Below the pieces are notes generated by a model. It did not search any database. It had not been told where the DNA came from and saw nothing but the letters and a program-made list of their open reading frames with translations. Position numbers and translations under genes: made by a program. Source: Larix kaempferi (lineage: Eukaryota > Streptophyta > Pinopsida > Pinales > Pinaceae). From it: DNA of 64,000 nt. Below are positions 44,852 to 56,603 of this stretch, piece by piece. Within the stretch, counting starts at the first letter, position 1. Each line of letters begins with the position of its first letter. The stretch lies in NCBI GenBank assembly GCA_027924585.1, contig BSBM01000096.1, positions 8,617,501 to 8,681,500 on the forward strand, in the 5' to 3' direction.

Positions 44852-45678
44852 GAGGAAATTTGGGGTCTAAAATGGTCCTTATAAAAAAATGATCCATTAA
44901 TTCATTGGAATTCAAGAACTAATAGAGTCTCAAGAAAATGAGTCAACCATAATGGTTGAATTGGCATATTTGTCATTAAAAAACTACTTTTTGTTTCTAT
45001 ATTTTCAACTTATCTCCCCGTGGTTTTACTCAAATTTCGAGTGGGGGAAGTAGTTGGATGTGGACTTCAATTTTGCACCCAACGGGTTGCCACACTACAT
45101 ACTTTTGATGGAGCCCCGCCCCACGAAAAATGAGAAAAACATTAAAAAATGTGTTACTTTCAATGGATGTGGCAGCCCATGGGGGGCAACTCAAGTGGTA
45201 AATATGTAATTAGTTGTAAATGAAAGGTCACATGTTCAAATCCCCCAAATATTACCTGCACTCCATGGTTAGAGCCTTGTGAATGCACCTAGGGGTATAG
45301 TGGTAACGAGATTGGATCCCTGGACCCCGTGTCACACGAGTACCAACCCAACTCCAGTTGTCGATTCCCCTAGTAAAAGAAAAAAGGATGCGAGATTCAA
45401 TTCCGCATTCAACGAGTACCCACAATGCATACTTTTTTAATGTATTTCTCATTTTTCATGGGGCGGGGTCCATCAAAAGTATGCAGTTTGGGTAATCATT
45501 GGATGAAGAATTGAATTCCACATCCAATGAGTGCCCTCGCTCGAAATTTGGGTAAAACCACAAGGAGATAAGTTGAAAATTTGAAAACAAAAAGTTATTT
45601 TGTGTTTTTTCCTTCAAAATTTATAATATTATTTTATTATTTTCCTTAGGAGGCCAATTTTAGACCTCAAATTTCCTC
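44852..45678. mobile_element. Foldback MITE nested in CACTA (second, carries a SINE)
   Basis: TA-flanked (44850-44851, 45679-45680), ends GAGGAAATTTGGGGTC and an inverted GAGGAAATTTGAGGTC. The most divergent family member here; interrupted by the SINE at 45172-45385. Confidence 0.8.
45172..45385 (+). mobile_element. tRNA-derived SINE
   Basis: 214 bp flanked by GGATGTG (45165-45171) and GGATGCG (45386-45392). An A-box-like CAACTCAAGTGGTA at 45187-45200 and a B-box-like TGTTCAAATCC at 45233-45243 have the spacing of an internal RNA polymerase III promoter. It ends in an A-rich tail (TAAAAGAAAAAA). The arrangement resembles the Au-type plant SINEs. Non-coding; mobilised in trans by a LINE. Confidence 0.75.
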
Positions 45679-45872
45679 TACTGTCAATTTAAAATAAATA
45701 AATTGTTATGCACCTTTAAGCATAGTCACTGAAGTTTCATTAACGGTGACAATTAAAAAATTAAGCATCATCGTTAATTTATGCAATGGTGACTTGCACA
45801 TAATTAAATGTCACCATTGAAAATTCAATGGTGACATGCAAAAAAATGAATAAATTAGTGTTCTGAAGTAGC

Positions 45873-46406
45873 ATGGAAGGTGTCTGAGCAGTTAGCTTTC
45901 CAGAATTGGATTTTGGAGAATAAGAGAAGACCATTCTCAATTATATTCATATTAGAATAGAAAGTTGGTTACTGCAACAACACATTTAGTGAATCAAATG
46001 AAATGTAATTGGTTGGCAACTTGAAGAATGAAAGTTGGTGACATGCACACAAATGAATAGAAAGTATGACCTTATGCACTTCCTTCTTTCTTATCACAAA
46101 AAATCAAAATATGCATAGACTTCAACATATTTTGCAAACTATTAATACTAAATATTACTAGAAGAGAATAAATATATGGAAAAGACTAACCCAAATATGG
46201 CACTTGCATTTGCTTCCCTAGTTGTGATCTTCTAGTTACTTCATTGGAATGCAATGTATCGTTCACAAAATACCCAGCAGTTGAACTTCCATCTCCCTAC
46301 TGTAATCTTCACATGGTTTACCATACTAACAACCTTGAACACTCTCGGTTTGACTTGTTAAGTCACAACATGACGACTCACATATAACAGTAGATCCACA
46401 TTTTGT
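45873..46406. other. Non-genic stretch
   Basis: AT-rich, nothing recognised between the CACTA end and the copia 2 LTR. Confidence 0.4.
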
Positions 46407-46994
46407 TGTTGTAATTGTAACTTCATAAGATATTCTTCTGTTTATTATTATTATAGTATTATTGTATTTTTATTGTACCTCCATCGGAGATGTTTTTTCC
46501 TCTATTCGGGGATGTCATTATTATATTTGGTCATGTTAGGATATCGAGGTAAAACCTCCATTGTAAGTTGGGGAAATAACTCCCCAAAAGTCAAATGTAA
46601 ATTGTATTTTTGATTCTCCCTAGGATAGGTCGGCCTAGTCAAGTTAGTGAGGTCGGCCCCATTAGGAAAAAGGTGACCCTCACACAAAGTATAAATAGAG
46701 AGGATCACTCTCTCATTTTGCACCTCACTCACTCAAGCAAGTTCACATAAGGAGAGAGAGAAGACACATTCGTTGGTGGAGAAAGAGAGAGAGCTGCAGA
46801 AGACATCTTATATTTTGGGTTTTCCATCTTGCTTGATATTGTACTAGTGACAAATCTATTCTAAGGAAGTTGCGGGGTTTTCTCCTTTATGGTTTCCCTG
46901 AAGAAAATTATTGTGTCTTTTTGTTTAGCTGTGCTTTTTTTATTATTTCATTTTAAAGATCCAACTAAATTGAATTAAAGTGCAAACTCTAACA
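46407..46994 (+). repeat. 5' LTR of copia 2
   Basis: About 588 bp, TGTTGTAATTGTAAC...CTCTAACA, aligned to the copia 1 LTR. TATAAATA lies at 46690-46697. The start could also be three bases earlier because of a TTG repeat. Confidence 0.8.
46690..46718 (+). promoter_or_regulatory. TATA box embedded in a hairpin, copia 2
   Basis: TATAAATA followed by an inverted repeat: AAATAGAGAG (46693-46702), loop GATCA, then CTCTCT-C-ATTT (46708-46718), giving a 10-bp stem with one bulged C. Loop and upper stem differ from copia 1, but the fold and its overlap with the TATA box are the same. Confidence 0.65.
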
Positions 46995-47007
46995 TGGTAT
47001 CAGATCC
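46995..47007 (+). other. Primer binding site of copia 2
   Basis: TGGTATCAGATCC directly after the LTR, a slightly altered tRNA-iMet-type site. Confidence 0.85.
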
Positions 47008-47432
47008 AATCTAAAAAGAAGGCATTGTGCAACATCGGGAAACTAGGGATTCCTAGTTCAAGGTATTCTCTCCATAGATAATCAGAAAAAGAGGTCTAGG
47101 CTAACTCACCCTAGGAGGGTGCATATTTTGGAGGAAGCATAATTCAATTTGAAGAATTTTCATTTTTGACCCAGACACTAGTGCCAGGAGAAAACTAGGG
47201 CATCAAACTTTTGGGGTTTTCCTCCATCAACCCGAACAAAGGAGTACATTGGACAAATCGCCTTGAGTAGGTGCATCTTCATATCCAATCAGAAGTTCAA
47301 AATTATGATTTTGGAAAATTAGGGTTTCTATGACAAACCCTAGGACAACCAGCTCCAGATGAACCAGGTTGGGCATCTAAAATTGGTAAGATCTAAATCT
47401 TTGCTATTTCCATTTGAGGTTCTCATTTCAAA

Positions 47433-48230
47433 ATGAAAAATCACACCAAGCTTGAGGATAAAATTGAAGGAGATGACAACGTCTGAGCATGGAAGTATAG
47501 AATCTCTCTTGTCCTAGAAGAAAATGATTTGTACAAGTATGTCAATGCGGAGGTTCCAGAAATAGAGGGAGAAGAGGAAAAAACAATCCACAAGAATAAC
47601 TTGGTCAAGGACAAGAGGATTACTATAGACTCCATTAAAGATCATCTCATCCCTCATGTATCATCCCTGAAGACTCCCAAGGAAATGTCCGATGCCTTGA
47701 AGAAAATATTCGAAGGGAAGAACATTAATCAGAAGATGACACTAAGGAACCAACTCAAGAATGTGAAGATCCAACACTCAGAGACCATGCACTACTACTT
47801 CACAAGGATCTCTCAAATCAAGGAGCAACTTGAAGTGATGGAAGACAAAGTAGAAGAAGGAGAGATTATTATGACCACCTTGAATGGTCTCCCAAGTTCA
47901 TGGGGATCATTCATTCAAAGGAATATGTGCCAGGAATAAGTTGATCCCCTTCAACAAACTATGGGAAGAATGTACCCAAGAAGAAGCTCAGCTAGTAGCA
48001 AGAGAAGAGAAGATGGGAGCAAATGATGATCAATTTCTAACAAATCACACTAAGAGAAATCACAACAAGAGGGAGGCCACCATCACAGAAGATATATAAG
48101 GCATCATGGATCCAAAAGAGATCCCTCCAGTATTAGATGTTACACATGTGATGAGAAGGGACATTACTCAATAAAATGTCCCAGAAACCAAGGATCCTCC
48201 AAGAAGGCCAACAAGAAGAGGCATCATGCT
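47433..48230 (+). pseudogene. gag: gag of copia 2
   Basis: Starts at ATG 47433 (MKNHTKLEDKIEGDDN). TGA at 47484-47486 replaces the aromatic codon of copia 1. The following core is open with HLIPHVSSLKTPKEM, ISQIKEQLEVMEDKVEEG and MTTLNGLPSSWGSFIQ; one extra A near 47917 shifts the frame. The knuckle CYTCDEKGHYSIKC (about 48133-48175) lies beyond a further shift. The acidic linker with DDSSSDEEYVL follows as in copia 1. Confidence 0.88.
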
Positions 48231-49700
48231 CACACTGCTGAAGACGATGAGCCAACAAGGAAAAGAACTAGAGAAGAAAGGGATGATTCCTCAAGTGATG
48301 AAGAATATGTATTAATCTTAGCACTCATGAGAATTATCACACATGGGAGCAATGATTGGCTTGTAGATAGTGGGGCATCCAAGCACATGAAAAGATACAA
48401 AGAATCCTTCATCAATCTATCTGAACATGAGTCACCGCACAAGGTGAAACTTGGGGATGAATATCAATATCCCATCAAAGGAAGTGGTGAAGCTACCTAC
48501 AAGCTAGACTCCAAAAAACCATTGAAGATGAAATATGTTCTTTATGTACCAGGATTGAAGAAGAATCTTCTCTCCATCTCAACACTAGATGCTACCGGAA
48601 TGAGGGTTGCATTTGTTGATGGCCAATTTCTAATGTGGCTAAAAGGAAAGACAATAGATGATGCAACAATAATTGGAGAGAAAGAGAAAGGCTTGTACAA
48701 GTTGAAGGGACAACCTGAACAAGAATTGGTTCATGAATCCATGGAACCAAGTGAGTTATGGAACAGAAGGCTTGCACATGTGCATTATAGAGCATTACCA
48801 ATGGCAAGCAAAGCAGTTTCAAGCTTACCAGAAATCCCGACAAAGCATGAAGACATTTTCAAGGTATGTGAGCAAGGAAAGAATGTGAAGAAGACTTTAC
48901 CCAACAATGAAAGCAAGGAAAAAGGAATATTGGAGATAGTCCACTAAGATGTGTTTGGTCCCATGTCTTCCAGCTCATTAAGAGGGTATGTATATTATGT
49001 TTCCTCTATAGATTATTTTTCCTGTAAGACATAGATTTATTTCTTGAAGGGAAAAGATGAAGTATTTAGAAAATTCAAGGAATTCAAATCCTTGGTTTAA
49101 AATCAAACTGAGAGGAAGATCAATACTTTATGATCTTACAATTGCGGAGAATTCACTTCAGAAGAATTCAAGGACCTTTGCAGAGAATCTGGAATTAAGA
49201 GGGAGTTGAGTACTCCTTACAATCCTCAACAAAATGGCGTTGCAGAACAGAAGAACATAACAATAGTGGAAGCAACAAATGCAATGCTACATGATCAAGA
49301 TATTCCGATGCACTTATAGGCAGAAGCAACAAGGACAACTGTGTATGTACAAAACCATGCACCTCACCATGTATTGAACAACAAGACTCCCGAAGAAGCT
49401 TTCTCATGAGAGAAACCATAAGTCAATCATCTCAGAATATTTGGCTTCCCGGTGTACATACACATGTTGAAGGAAAAGAAAACTAAGCTAGATCCTTTAG
49501 GAAAGAAGGGAATATTCGTGGGATACATCGACACATCAAAATCCTACCGAATATACTTCTCAGGATTCAAGAAGATCGAGATAAAAAAAGACGTGATGTT
49601 CGAAGAAGATTCATCATACAACAAAGCAAGAAAATTACCTAATGAAGAAAATGAAGAACTTGAAGTTCCCAAAGCCAGAGACACAGTTATGGAAGAATAA
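48231..49700 (+). pseudogene. int: Protease-integrase of copia 2, many stops
   Basis: Protease site DWLVDSGASKHMK near 48355-48390, then a 206-residue open frame through ELWNRRLAHVHYRALP. The pre-integrase CxxC is partly lost (FKVCEQGK). The first catalytic Asp follows a stop (VH-stop-DVFGPM near 48945); the second motif reads SYNCGEF, losing the Asp; the Glu motif NGVAEQKN is present. At least seven further stops lie between 48945 and 49420. The C-terminal GKKGIFVGYIDTSKSYRIY motif is intact in the last open frame. Confidence 0.88.
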
Positions 49701-51423
49701 ATTCAAGAGGATCATGAAGACCACGACATGACAGAACCAAAAGAACTTGTAGATCCACCTTGTGAGAATAAATCCCACAAAAGAATACCAGGATGGGAAC
49801 GTGGAGAAATACGAGATGCAGAGAAGTATGGTGCTCCAGATGGGATGCATAAAGAAAGCAAGAGACCCAGACCATACTCCAACTATGTGGCCCTACTATG
49901 TGACATCATTGATAAAGAACCTTCCAACTACGAGGAAGGAACAAGGAAGAAGGAATGGAATGATGCCATGATCGAGGAGTACCATTCGATTATGAAGAAT
50001 GATGTCTGGGAGATAGTTCCAAGACTAGTCGAGAAGTTTGTTGTGAATTCGAAGTGGATCTACAAGATCAAGCATGCTACAGATGGTAGCATTGAAAAAC
50101 ACAAGGCAATATTTGTGGCACGTGGATTCTCCCAGAAGGAAGGCATAGACTACGAGGAGACATTTGCACCTGTATCAAGATACACTTCCATTAGATATAT
50201 ACTTGCATTGGCTGTAGTAATGAAATGGAAGGTACACCATATGGACATCAAGACAACATTATTGAATGGTGTAGTAGAAGAGGAAGTGTACGTGGAGCAT
50301 CCATTGGGATTCAAGACACATGACAGATAGACTCATGTGTGCAAGTTGAAGAAATCCTTGTATGGCTTGAAGCAGGCACCCAGGACATGGTGCGATAGGA
50401 TGGAAAACTTTCTGATGAGCTTAGGCTTTACCAATAGTAAAGCAGATTCCAACCTTTACTTCAAGGTTGATGATGGAAGACCAGTGATACTACTACTTTA
50501 TGTAGATGACCTGTTTGTAACAAGGGAGGATTAGCTCATTGTAGATACGAAGAGAAGGATTGCCACAAAGTTTGAGATGAAGGACCCAAGAATGATGCAC
50601 TACTTCTTAGGCATGGAGGTGTGGCAGAGTGTAGATGGAATTTTCCTTGGTCAAGGAAAATATGCAGTAGAGATTCTGAAGAGGTTCAGAATGATGGACT
50701 ACAAGGAAATGGCCACACCAATGGCATCGAACTTGAAGCTACTGTGTGACAATTGATGCCACGATTGGTTCATTGATGTACTTGATGAACATGAGACGAG
50801 GCATATGCTTTGGTGTGAACACCCTGAGCCAGTTCCTGACGGATCCGAGGCATGTTCACCTGATTGCTGCAAAGCATATATTGAGGTACCTGAAGGGTAC
50901 AATTGAGTATAGGCTCAAGTATGAGATGAATCATAGGATTAACCTGCATGGTTATGTTGATTCAGGTTGGGAAGGAAGTTCCACAGATAGGAATAACAAT
51001 TCGGGATGGTGCTTTAGTTTGTGATCCGGTATAATCTCTTGGTTTAGCAGGAAGCAGTCATGTGTGGCATTGAGTACAACTAAAGAAGAGTATGTTGCAG
51101 CTTGTTCGACCACTTGTGAAGCAGTATGGCTTCATAATATACTGTCATATTTGTTTGATCTCGAGCTCAAGGTGACTTGTATCTTTTGTGACAACCCGAG
51201 TTGCGTGAAGTTGTCTAAGAACCCGATGTTCCATGAAAAGTCGAGATCAAGTACCACTATATATGGGATATGGTGCAGAGAGGAGTAGTGAAGCTCCAGT
51301 ATGTAGCGACAGGCGAGCAGATAGCCGATGTGTTGACCAATCCATTAGCGAGAGTGAAGTTCAAGTACTTCAGAGAGAAGCTTGGTGTTATCCCGATCGA
51401 TGTTCCTCAAAAGAGCGAGTGAT
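49701..51423 (+). pseudogene. pol: RT-RNase H of copia 2
   Basis: RT fingers and palm: KEWNDAMIEEYHSIMKNDVW, KWIYKIKHATDGSIEKHKA, FVARGFSQKEGIDYEETFAP and MDIKTTLLNGVVEEEVYVE. A stop precedes THVCKLKKSLYGLKQAPRTW, and LLLYVDDLFVT carries the intact catalytic DD that copia 1 has lost. After KMATPMASN-like sequence a frameshift near 50750 leads to SLMYLMNMRRGICFGVNTLS. RNase H: YVDSGWEGSSTDR, where the second Asp of DSDW is Gly, then LSTTKEEYVAA and FCDNPSC. A frameshift near 51240 precedes KYHYIWDMVQRG. Stop after QKSE at 51421-51423. Confidence 0.9.
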
Positions 51424-51900
51424 GAGACCGAAAGACGCAGGTGCACTAGGGTTGGTTCTCACATGGTGGAAGACATAGGTGGTCCATGGGACGTAATGCA
51501 CCTGGGGTGCTCGTGGGATGTATCCACATGTGGGAGACACTGATAGGTCCACTGGTCACAAAGACACCTGGGGTGCTCCTAGGCTGGTTCTCACATGGTG
51601 GAAGACGTAGGTGGTCCTTGGGACGTAATGCACCTGGGGTGCTCATAGGCTGTATCCACATGTTGGAGACTTGGGCTGACTGTGAGAGACATAATGCACT
51701 TGGGGTGATCCTAGGATGTACACACTAAGTGGAAGATGCAGGTGGTCTGTTGCACATGAGGTATGCACCTGGGCTACTCTCTGTGCGTGATGATGAGATG
51801 ATATGGATACAATGAGATGATAGTAGGAGACGCAGGTGATTGCTGTGGTAATGTAATGTGTGGTCCTGGGATGTACCTACTTGATGGATTGCTCGTGGAG
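51424..51900 (+). repeat. Tandem-repeat tract in the copia 2 3' region
   Basis: Units of about 135-140 bp with GGTTCTCACATGGTGGAAGA, TGGGACGTAATGCACCTGGG, GTGCTC and TGTATCCACATG; two near-complete units (51455-51590, 51590-51725) plus decayed ones. Unrelated in sequence to both tracts of copia 1. Confidence 0.85.
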
Positions 51901-52062
51901 AAGATGAATACCTAGATGAGAGCTAGGCCTACATCCAACATGAAAAAGGGTCGGCTCTTTAGAACTTCTCATAACAGATAGATTTGAGAGATGTCACTAG
52001 TCAATGATCACCTAGATGAGGATTGATGCAGCAGTGACGATGATGATCTAGTGTTGATGATG

Positions 52063-53305
52063 TTCCAACAATATATGTTATCTTATCCAGCAATCATGCT
52101 TTAGAAATCACAACAATGATATAACTCATAAAAGGGGCATAGAAAGACACAACAAACTAAATCTAACAACATATGTTTTGCATAATTCAGTTCAAACCCC
52201 TTATTCTATGTGGCTTGTGATTGCCGGATATCAGAAATCTATTGTTCATAATCAAATACATTTACATGTGGGACTAACAATAGTAGATTTAAGGCAAATT
52301 TCCAAATGCGATATAAATGTTTGCAAATGAGACATTCAAAATTTATATATTCAAATTACTATGTCAAATTATATAAGTTTGCATTATTTGATTTTTATAA
52401 TTCCATTTTTATAAAATTAATTACCTATATTATAAAAGTAAATGCTTTCAATTATGAATGAAGCAAAACACAAAAAAATATTTTATCAAATTCTCATTAG
52501 GTGCATCATGGATAATACATAGACATCTCCACTTCCCTAGAAGATATGTTGCAACTTGAGGAATCCAAAACAATACATACCTAAACACAACCTTATTAAA
52601 CTTCTTTTGACAAAGGAGAGAACCTCATAGTACAATATCCATTGCAATGTGTTTTTTAAATGAATTGCCTCTAAAAAGGGATATTATATTTATCTGGAAT
52701 TTATACTCAATTCCTATGGCCCAAGTATTCCTTTGGAATAAAATGTCAAAATATCAATTACACCATTAATGCAACATGTTAACCTTGCAAAATTTGGTAT
52801 GTTGCATTACACATGGCCTAACATTAACCAACCTAAAGGATTCTAGTTTCCATGTTTTGTTTGTTTCCTAATTTTATGAGTTAATGTTATTTAGATGCAT
52901 AATGTTGGGTATCATTGTTAGTAGGTTGTTTTGTTCCACCCCACGATATCAATTTTCAAAGTACATCATCAACAAAAAACATGGGTAAATGAGTACATTG
53001 TTATTCTTTAATTGGAAATTAAACTGAAGAAAAACATATCTTTTAATTGAAAATCAAATTATTGAAAATTAAATTAAAAACCTATCTTTTAATTGAAAAT
53101 TAAATTAAATTCCAAACACTATCTCGATGGGATGTCATCAATTCAGTGATAAATGCTATTCAGTGCCTCATTTGCATCTCAGGCAGGTGGCACTCTGACC
53201 TACCTCATGCAAAACTCCAAAATCATTACGAGCAATCGATCTTATCACTCCCCACACACTCATGAAGTCCGACTCTAGACATAAAATTATGGTATCAATA
53301 CAAGT
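52063..53305. other. Non-genic AT-rich stretch
   Basis: No gene. Three spaced copies of TTTTAATTGAAAATTAAA-like sequence lie at 53000-53110. Confidence 0.45.
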
Positions 53306-53638
53306 TTGATGGTTGATGGGATGGATCCCAACGATATCAGGCATCGGGACAATGATGACGACGAGTTCAAGTACACTAAATCCCTATTTCAATTACTCAT
53401 AGCTTGCAACACATGTACGAGCAAACTCAAAGAAACAAGGAGGATTTATATTGAGAATATTAGGGACAATGTCATTCACTGGCATTTGTGGTCATTGAAT
53501 CCCGACGATTACATGCATGGCCTTTGCCTCACAGGTTGTCCTAGAAGAGATGGAGGCAGGAGATTCCTGGTGCAATTTTCTTCCTCCGAGGATTTGACTG
53601 CCTTCTCCACCATCTCCTCAAGTCCTCCCATATTGTAA
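53306..53638 (+). CDS. Unassigned 110-codon open frame
   Basis: Starts MMVDGMDPNDIRHRDNDDDE and continues with IENIRDNVIHWHLWSLNPDD and a cysteine-containing CLTGCPRRDGGRRFLVQF. The composition is more protein-like than most frames here, and it lies in single-copy sequence next to an LTR. No domain is recognised; no splice signals or promoter can be defended. It might be an exon or an element relic. Confidence 0.25.
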   Translation: MMVDGMDPNDIRHRDNDDDEFKYTKSLFQLLIACNTCTSKLKETRRIYIENIRDNVIHWHLWSLNPDDYMHGLCLTGCPRRDGGRRFLVQFSSSEDLTAFSTISSSPPIL

Positions 53639-53805
53639 GCTTTGAACTAGTTGATAGAGAGCCCATAGGCCAGCCGTTGGGGTTGTTTTGTTGAGTGGTA
53701 TGATGACTCTAGAAATTCTATGGGATTTAGGCCCACAACTAGTCCCTCCTCTACCATTCTCCCAGATAATAATGGCAATAAATGTGAGGCAGACGTGGCT
53801 ATGCC

Positions 53806-56587
53806 TGTAACGCCCCATATTTTGATTAGGCATATTTATCAGTTAGCCCACACTATACTTTATTTTCTTATTATCTGTTGAACTTAGCTCGACTGAGTAA
53901 ACTATATTACAACATGATGGACCCGATTATATGATGTTACTATGTTTTAAGATTTCACTATGATTATAATGTTACTATGTTATGCGGTTACGATGTCATG
54001 ATTATCATAGGATTTATTTATTTTACGATTACAGTATATGTTTATATGTTTTCATTAATAAGATGTGAAATATATGATGCGGTACGTGGATACCATATTA
54101 TGATGTGATTTATTGAAGTGTTATATGTCATATGCATTTATGATGAACTAAAAATGTTACATGAAATAAAATGATGTGAAATATGGATCAATTGGTGATC
54201 GATGGGAATGCTTTCTATAAAATTGTATTTTGCGAAATACTAACCTACGGGACACAAGGGCTATGGGATAGCCAGTTACTTGATCTGATATATGGGATAA
54301 AAAATTGTTCGTACAGAAAACCTTAGCAGCCAAAAATGATGATACGATGACACAAAATGATAATCTTGATAGCAGCGAAGTATGAGTTGATAAGGGCGTA
54401 GGCCCAATATGTTGAGAGGGATGGATGTGTTTCCCACCCTATGTTTCCATGATACCCGAGGTTGTGGGAGGGCCGTGCTGAGACACACTCCCAATGTTGT
54501 TGTGATGACGATGGTCGGATTCCTGCTAGGAGAGGATAGGTCCGTTGTTTAGCTGACGCTATTGCTCTCAGGTTCTATGTGGTCAGGTCGGTGAGTTCGA
54601 CATCCACTTTTGTACTAGCAGAGGAAGGATAGGGAGGATGCAGGATGTAGGTTATGATGGGAGGATATGCTAGTTAGTACTGTTGAGGGTTGGGTATTCC
54701 TTGATTCTGAGTTAGTGGTAGTAGGTACCCTTCCTTGTACATGATTGATTAAACTAATATAAACATAAAAATAATGATGTAAAATAGTAAAGGGTTAATT
54801 GTTAAATAACTGAGGATGTTAAAAGTAATTGTACTATATATTATGCTTGCTCTTCTACATGGGGGTAAATACTATTATTAGTTAGCAGGTATGCATAGGT
54901 GGGATGGGGTTTGTTTATAGTACATATCCGACCTGTGCATGCGGTGGCCACGCATGCACACTTTGCACATGTACACTAGTATCGATATACAAACACTTAA
55001 CATATTGAATAAGTGTATAAGTTGTCATAAGTAAATATGTTAATCATGCATTGATCGAATTCAGATAATGAATATAAAGTTATTTAAATATGTGTAAAAC
55101 ATGTCAATTAAGCTATGTATTAATTGTTGGTAAACATTGTAATAAACATTTGAGACAAGTGTCGTCAGTTAACATTGTCATATGAGAATTGTTGTGAATA
55201 AGGTAATGGTACTGTCTAATTAATTAGTAAGATTGTTTAATCCCTTAAGGGTGCTTTGTTTAGAAGAACAAGGATACTATGTTGATGTTAGGGTACTCAT
55301 GTGATAAACAAATGATTTAAAAACATTGTTATTAATTCACCATTTATTATTGCTTCATAGTGAGTTAATTAATATTATTACTTAATTAATGCTATTCTAA
55401 TAATATTAATATCCCTGTTGTCGTAACAATTGCAACATAGGTAAAATTTAAAATATTGATTAATAAATGATTAGTGTGCCATTATTTCCAAATTACTAAG
55501 TTAGAGATAATAATTCTTGAATGGATGTGATGTGATAGAACATGGTTTAAATACTATTTATTTATTCAATATGAGTCTTAGACTTTAAATTACGAGATAA
55601 GTTACCTTGACGAATGAGGTAAACCATTAAGACACACCTTGTCCAAATTGAAAAGGTCAATTATATATATATATTATTTTATCCTAATAAAACTAAATAC
55701 AAAGGTGGTGAATAGACTAATAGTTAATAAACTATGTCTCGAATAGATAACCCTTGGGTAATAATTCCTACCATAATAAATACTTACAACCAACAGTCAA
55801 ATTCCAATAAATTTACCATGAGTATAATTGTTCGGTACATTGAGTGTGAAAAAATATTTTTATAATGTAACTTGTATGAATGAACTAAGTGAGGGGATTA
55901 ATTGATTGAGGGGCTGGAGAGAGGGAGTTTGGGGCGGTGGAGTAAGCCCAAAGTCTTCTCTAGTATATAGGGAAGACTGGAGGGAGGAGAAGGGGTTGGT
56001 ATTTTTGAGAGAGGATATTGAGTGGAAATTTGAAGGTAGTAGAGGAGAGATCTAAGTGAAGAAAGGAGTAAAGATCAGGGCGAGTAAAGATCAGGGAAGT
56101 ACTGCTCTCAGGATTATCAATTCGTGAGCTCGGGGGCTTGGAAATATTTTGATTTCTAAGGGCGAGGAAGATAATAGATGGTTGGTAGGGTGGACACATC
56201 ATCTTGGCTGGCTAAGGGAATAGATACATAACCTGCTACAACCTACCGTCTATTAGCATCAACATCAGGTAATTTCCTTGTTATTTATCTTATTTGATTA
56301 TTATGCTGAAACATATTTTTTTTATGCTCAAACAAATTGAAGGAAAATCTTGATATGTTAGTTTATTTTACATATATATGTCTCAAACAAATTGAAGGAA
56401 AATCTTGATATGTTAGTTTATTTTACATATATATGTCTGATTGTGAAAGACCAAACAATATACTAAATTTCACTTGAAAGCATAAAATTTTATTAAGAAT
56501 TTAGTGAACTAGGTCAGAATAAGTTTAATACATAGAAAAATAACATAGAAAATGACTTAGGGCTCTGTTGAAAAACCGAGCGCTACA
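53806..56587 (+). repeat. LTR (about 2.8 kb) of an unclassified LTR retrotransposon
   Basis: Starts TGTAACGCCCC and ends GAGCGCTACA; the ends are short inverses (TGTAACGC / TGTAGCGC). The primer site follows directly. A TATA-like TATATAG lies at 55964-55970. The start resembles the TGTAACGCCCC ends of many plant gypsy LTRs. There is no coding region inside and no partner LTR in the window. Confidence 0.7.
56328..56437. repeat. Perfect 55-bp tandem duplication within the LTR
   Basis: The segment beginning TCAAACAAATTGAAGGAAAA occurs twice without a mismatch, so the duplication is recent relative to the LTR. Confidence 0.9.
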
Positions 56588-56588
56588 C

Positions 56589-56603
56589 TTGGTATCGAAG
56601 TGC
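56589..56603 (+). other. Primer-site-like sequence after the 2.8-kb LTR
   Basis: TTGGTATCGAAGTGC, one base inside the LTR end, a degenerate form of the tRNA-iMet site TGGTATCAGAGC. Confidence 0.65.

Larger units (their letters stand above)
43646..45872. mobile_element. Degenerate non-autonomous CACTA-type DNA transposon
   Basis: The left end CACTACAAGGAAAA matches the plant CACTA (En/Spm) terminal consensus. Subterminal repeats of the GGTGACGGT/ACCGTCACC type occur near both ends (43700-43880 and 45730-45850). The right end near TTCTGAAGTAGC is degenerate, so the border is approximate. There is no transposase. It contains two foldback MITEs. Confidence 0.6.
46407..52062 (+). mobile_element. 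Ty1/copia retrotransposon 2, related to copia 1, 3' LTR missing
   Basis: 5' LTR, primer site, gag, protease, integrase, RT, RNase H and a repeat-rich 3' region in copia order, same family as copia 1. Homology to copia 1 ends near GTGTTGATGATG (about 52061), before any polypurine tract or 3' LTR. Stops and frameshifts are more numerous than in copia 1, so it is probably older. Confidence 0.9.

Noticed and set aside
45187-45243. Intact tRNA gene
   Set aside because: The A-box and B-box are present, but the sequence does not fold into a full cloverleaf with an acceptor stem; a tRNA-derived SINE with target duplications explains it better.
51446-51728. Frames on both strands with repeated GVLVGCIHMWET-type peptides
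   Set aside because: Products of the 135-140-bp tandem array of copia 2.
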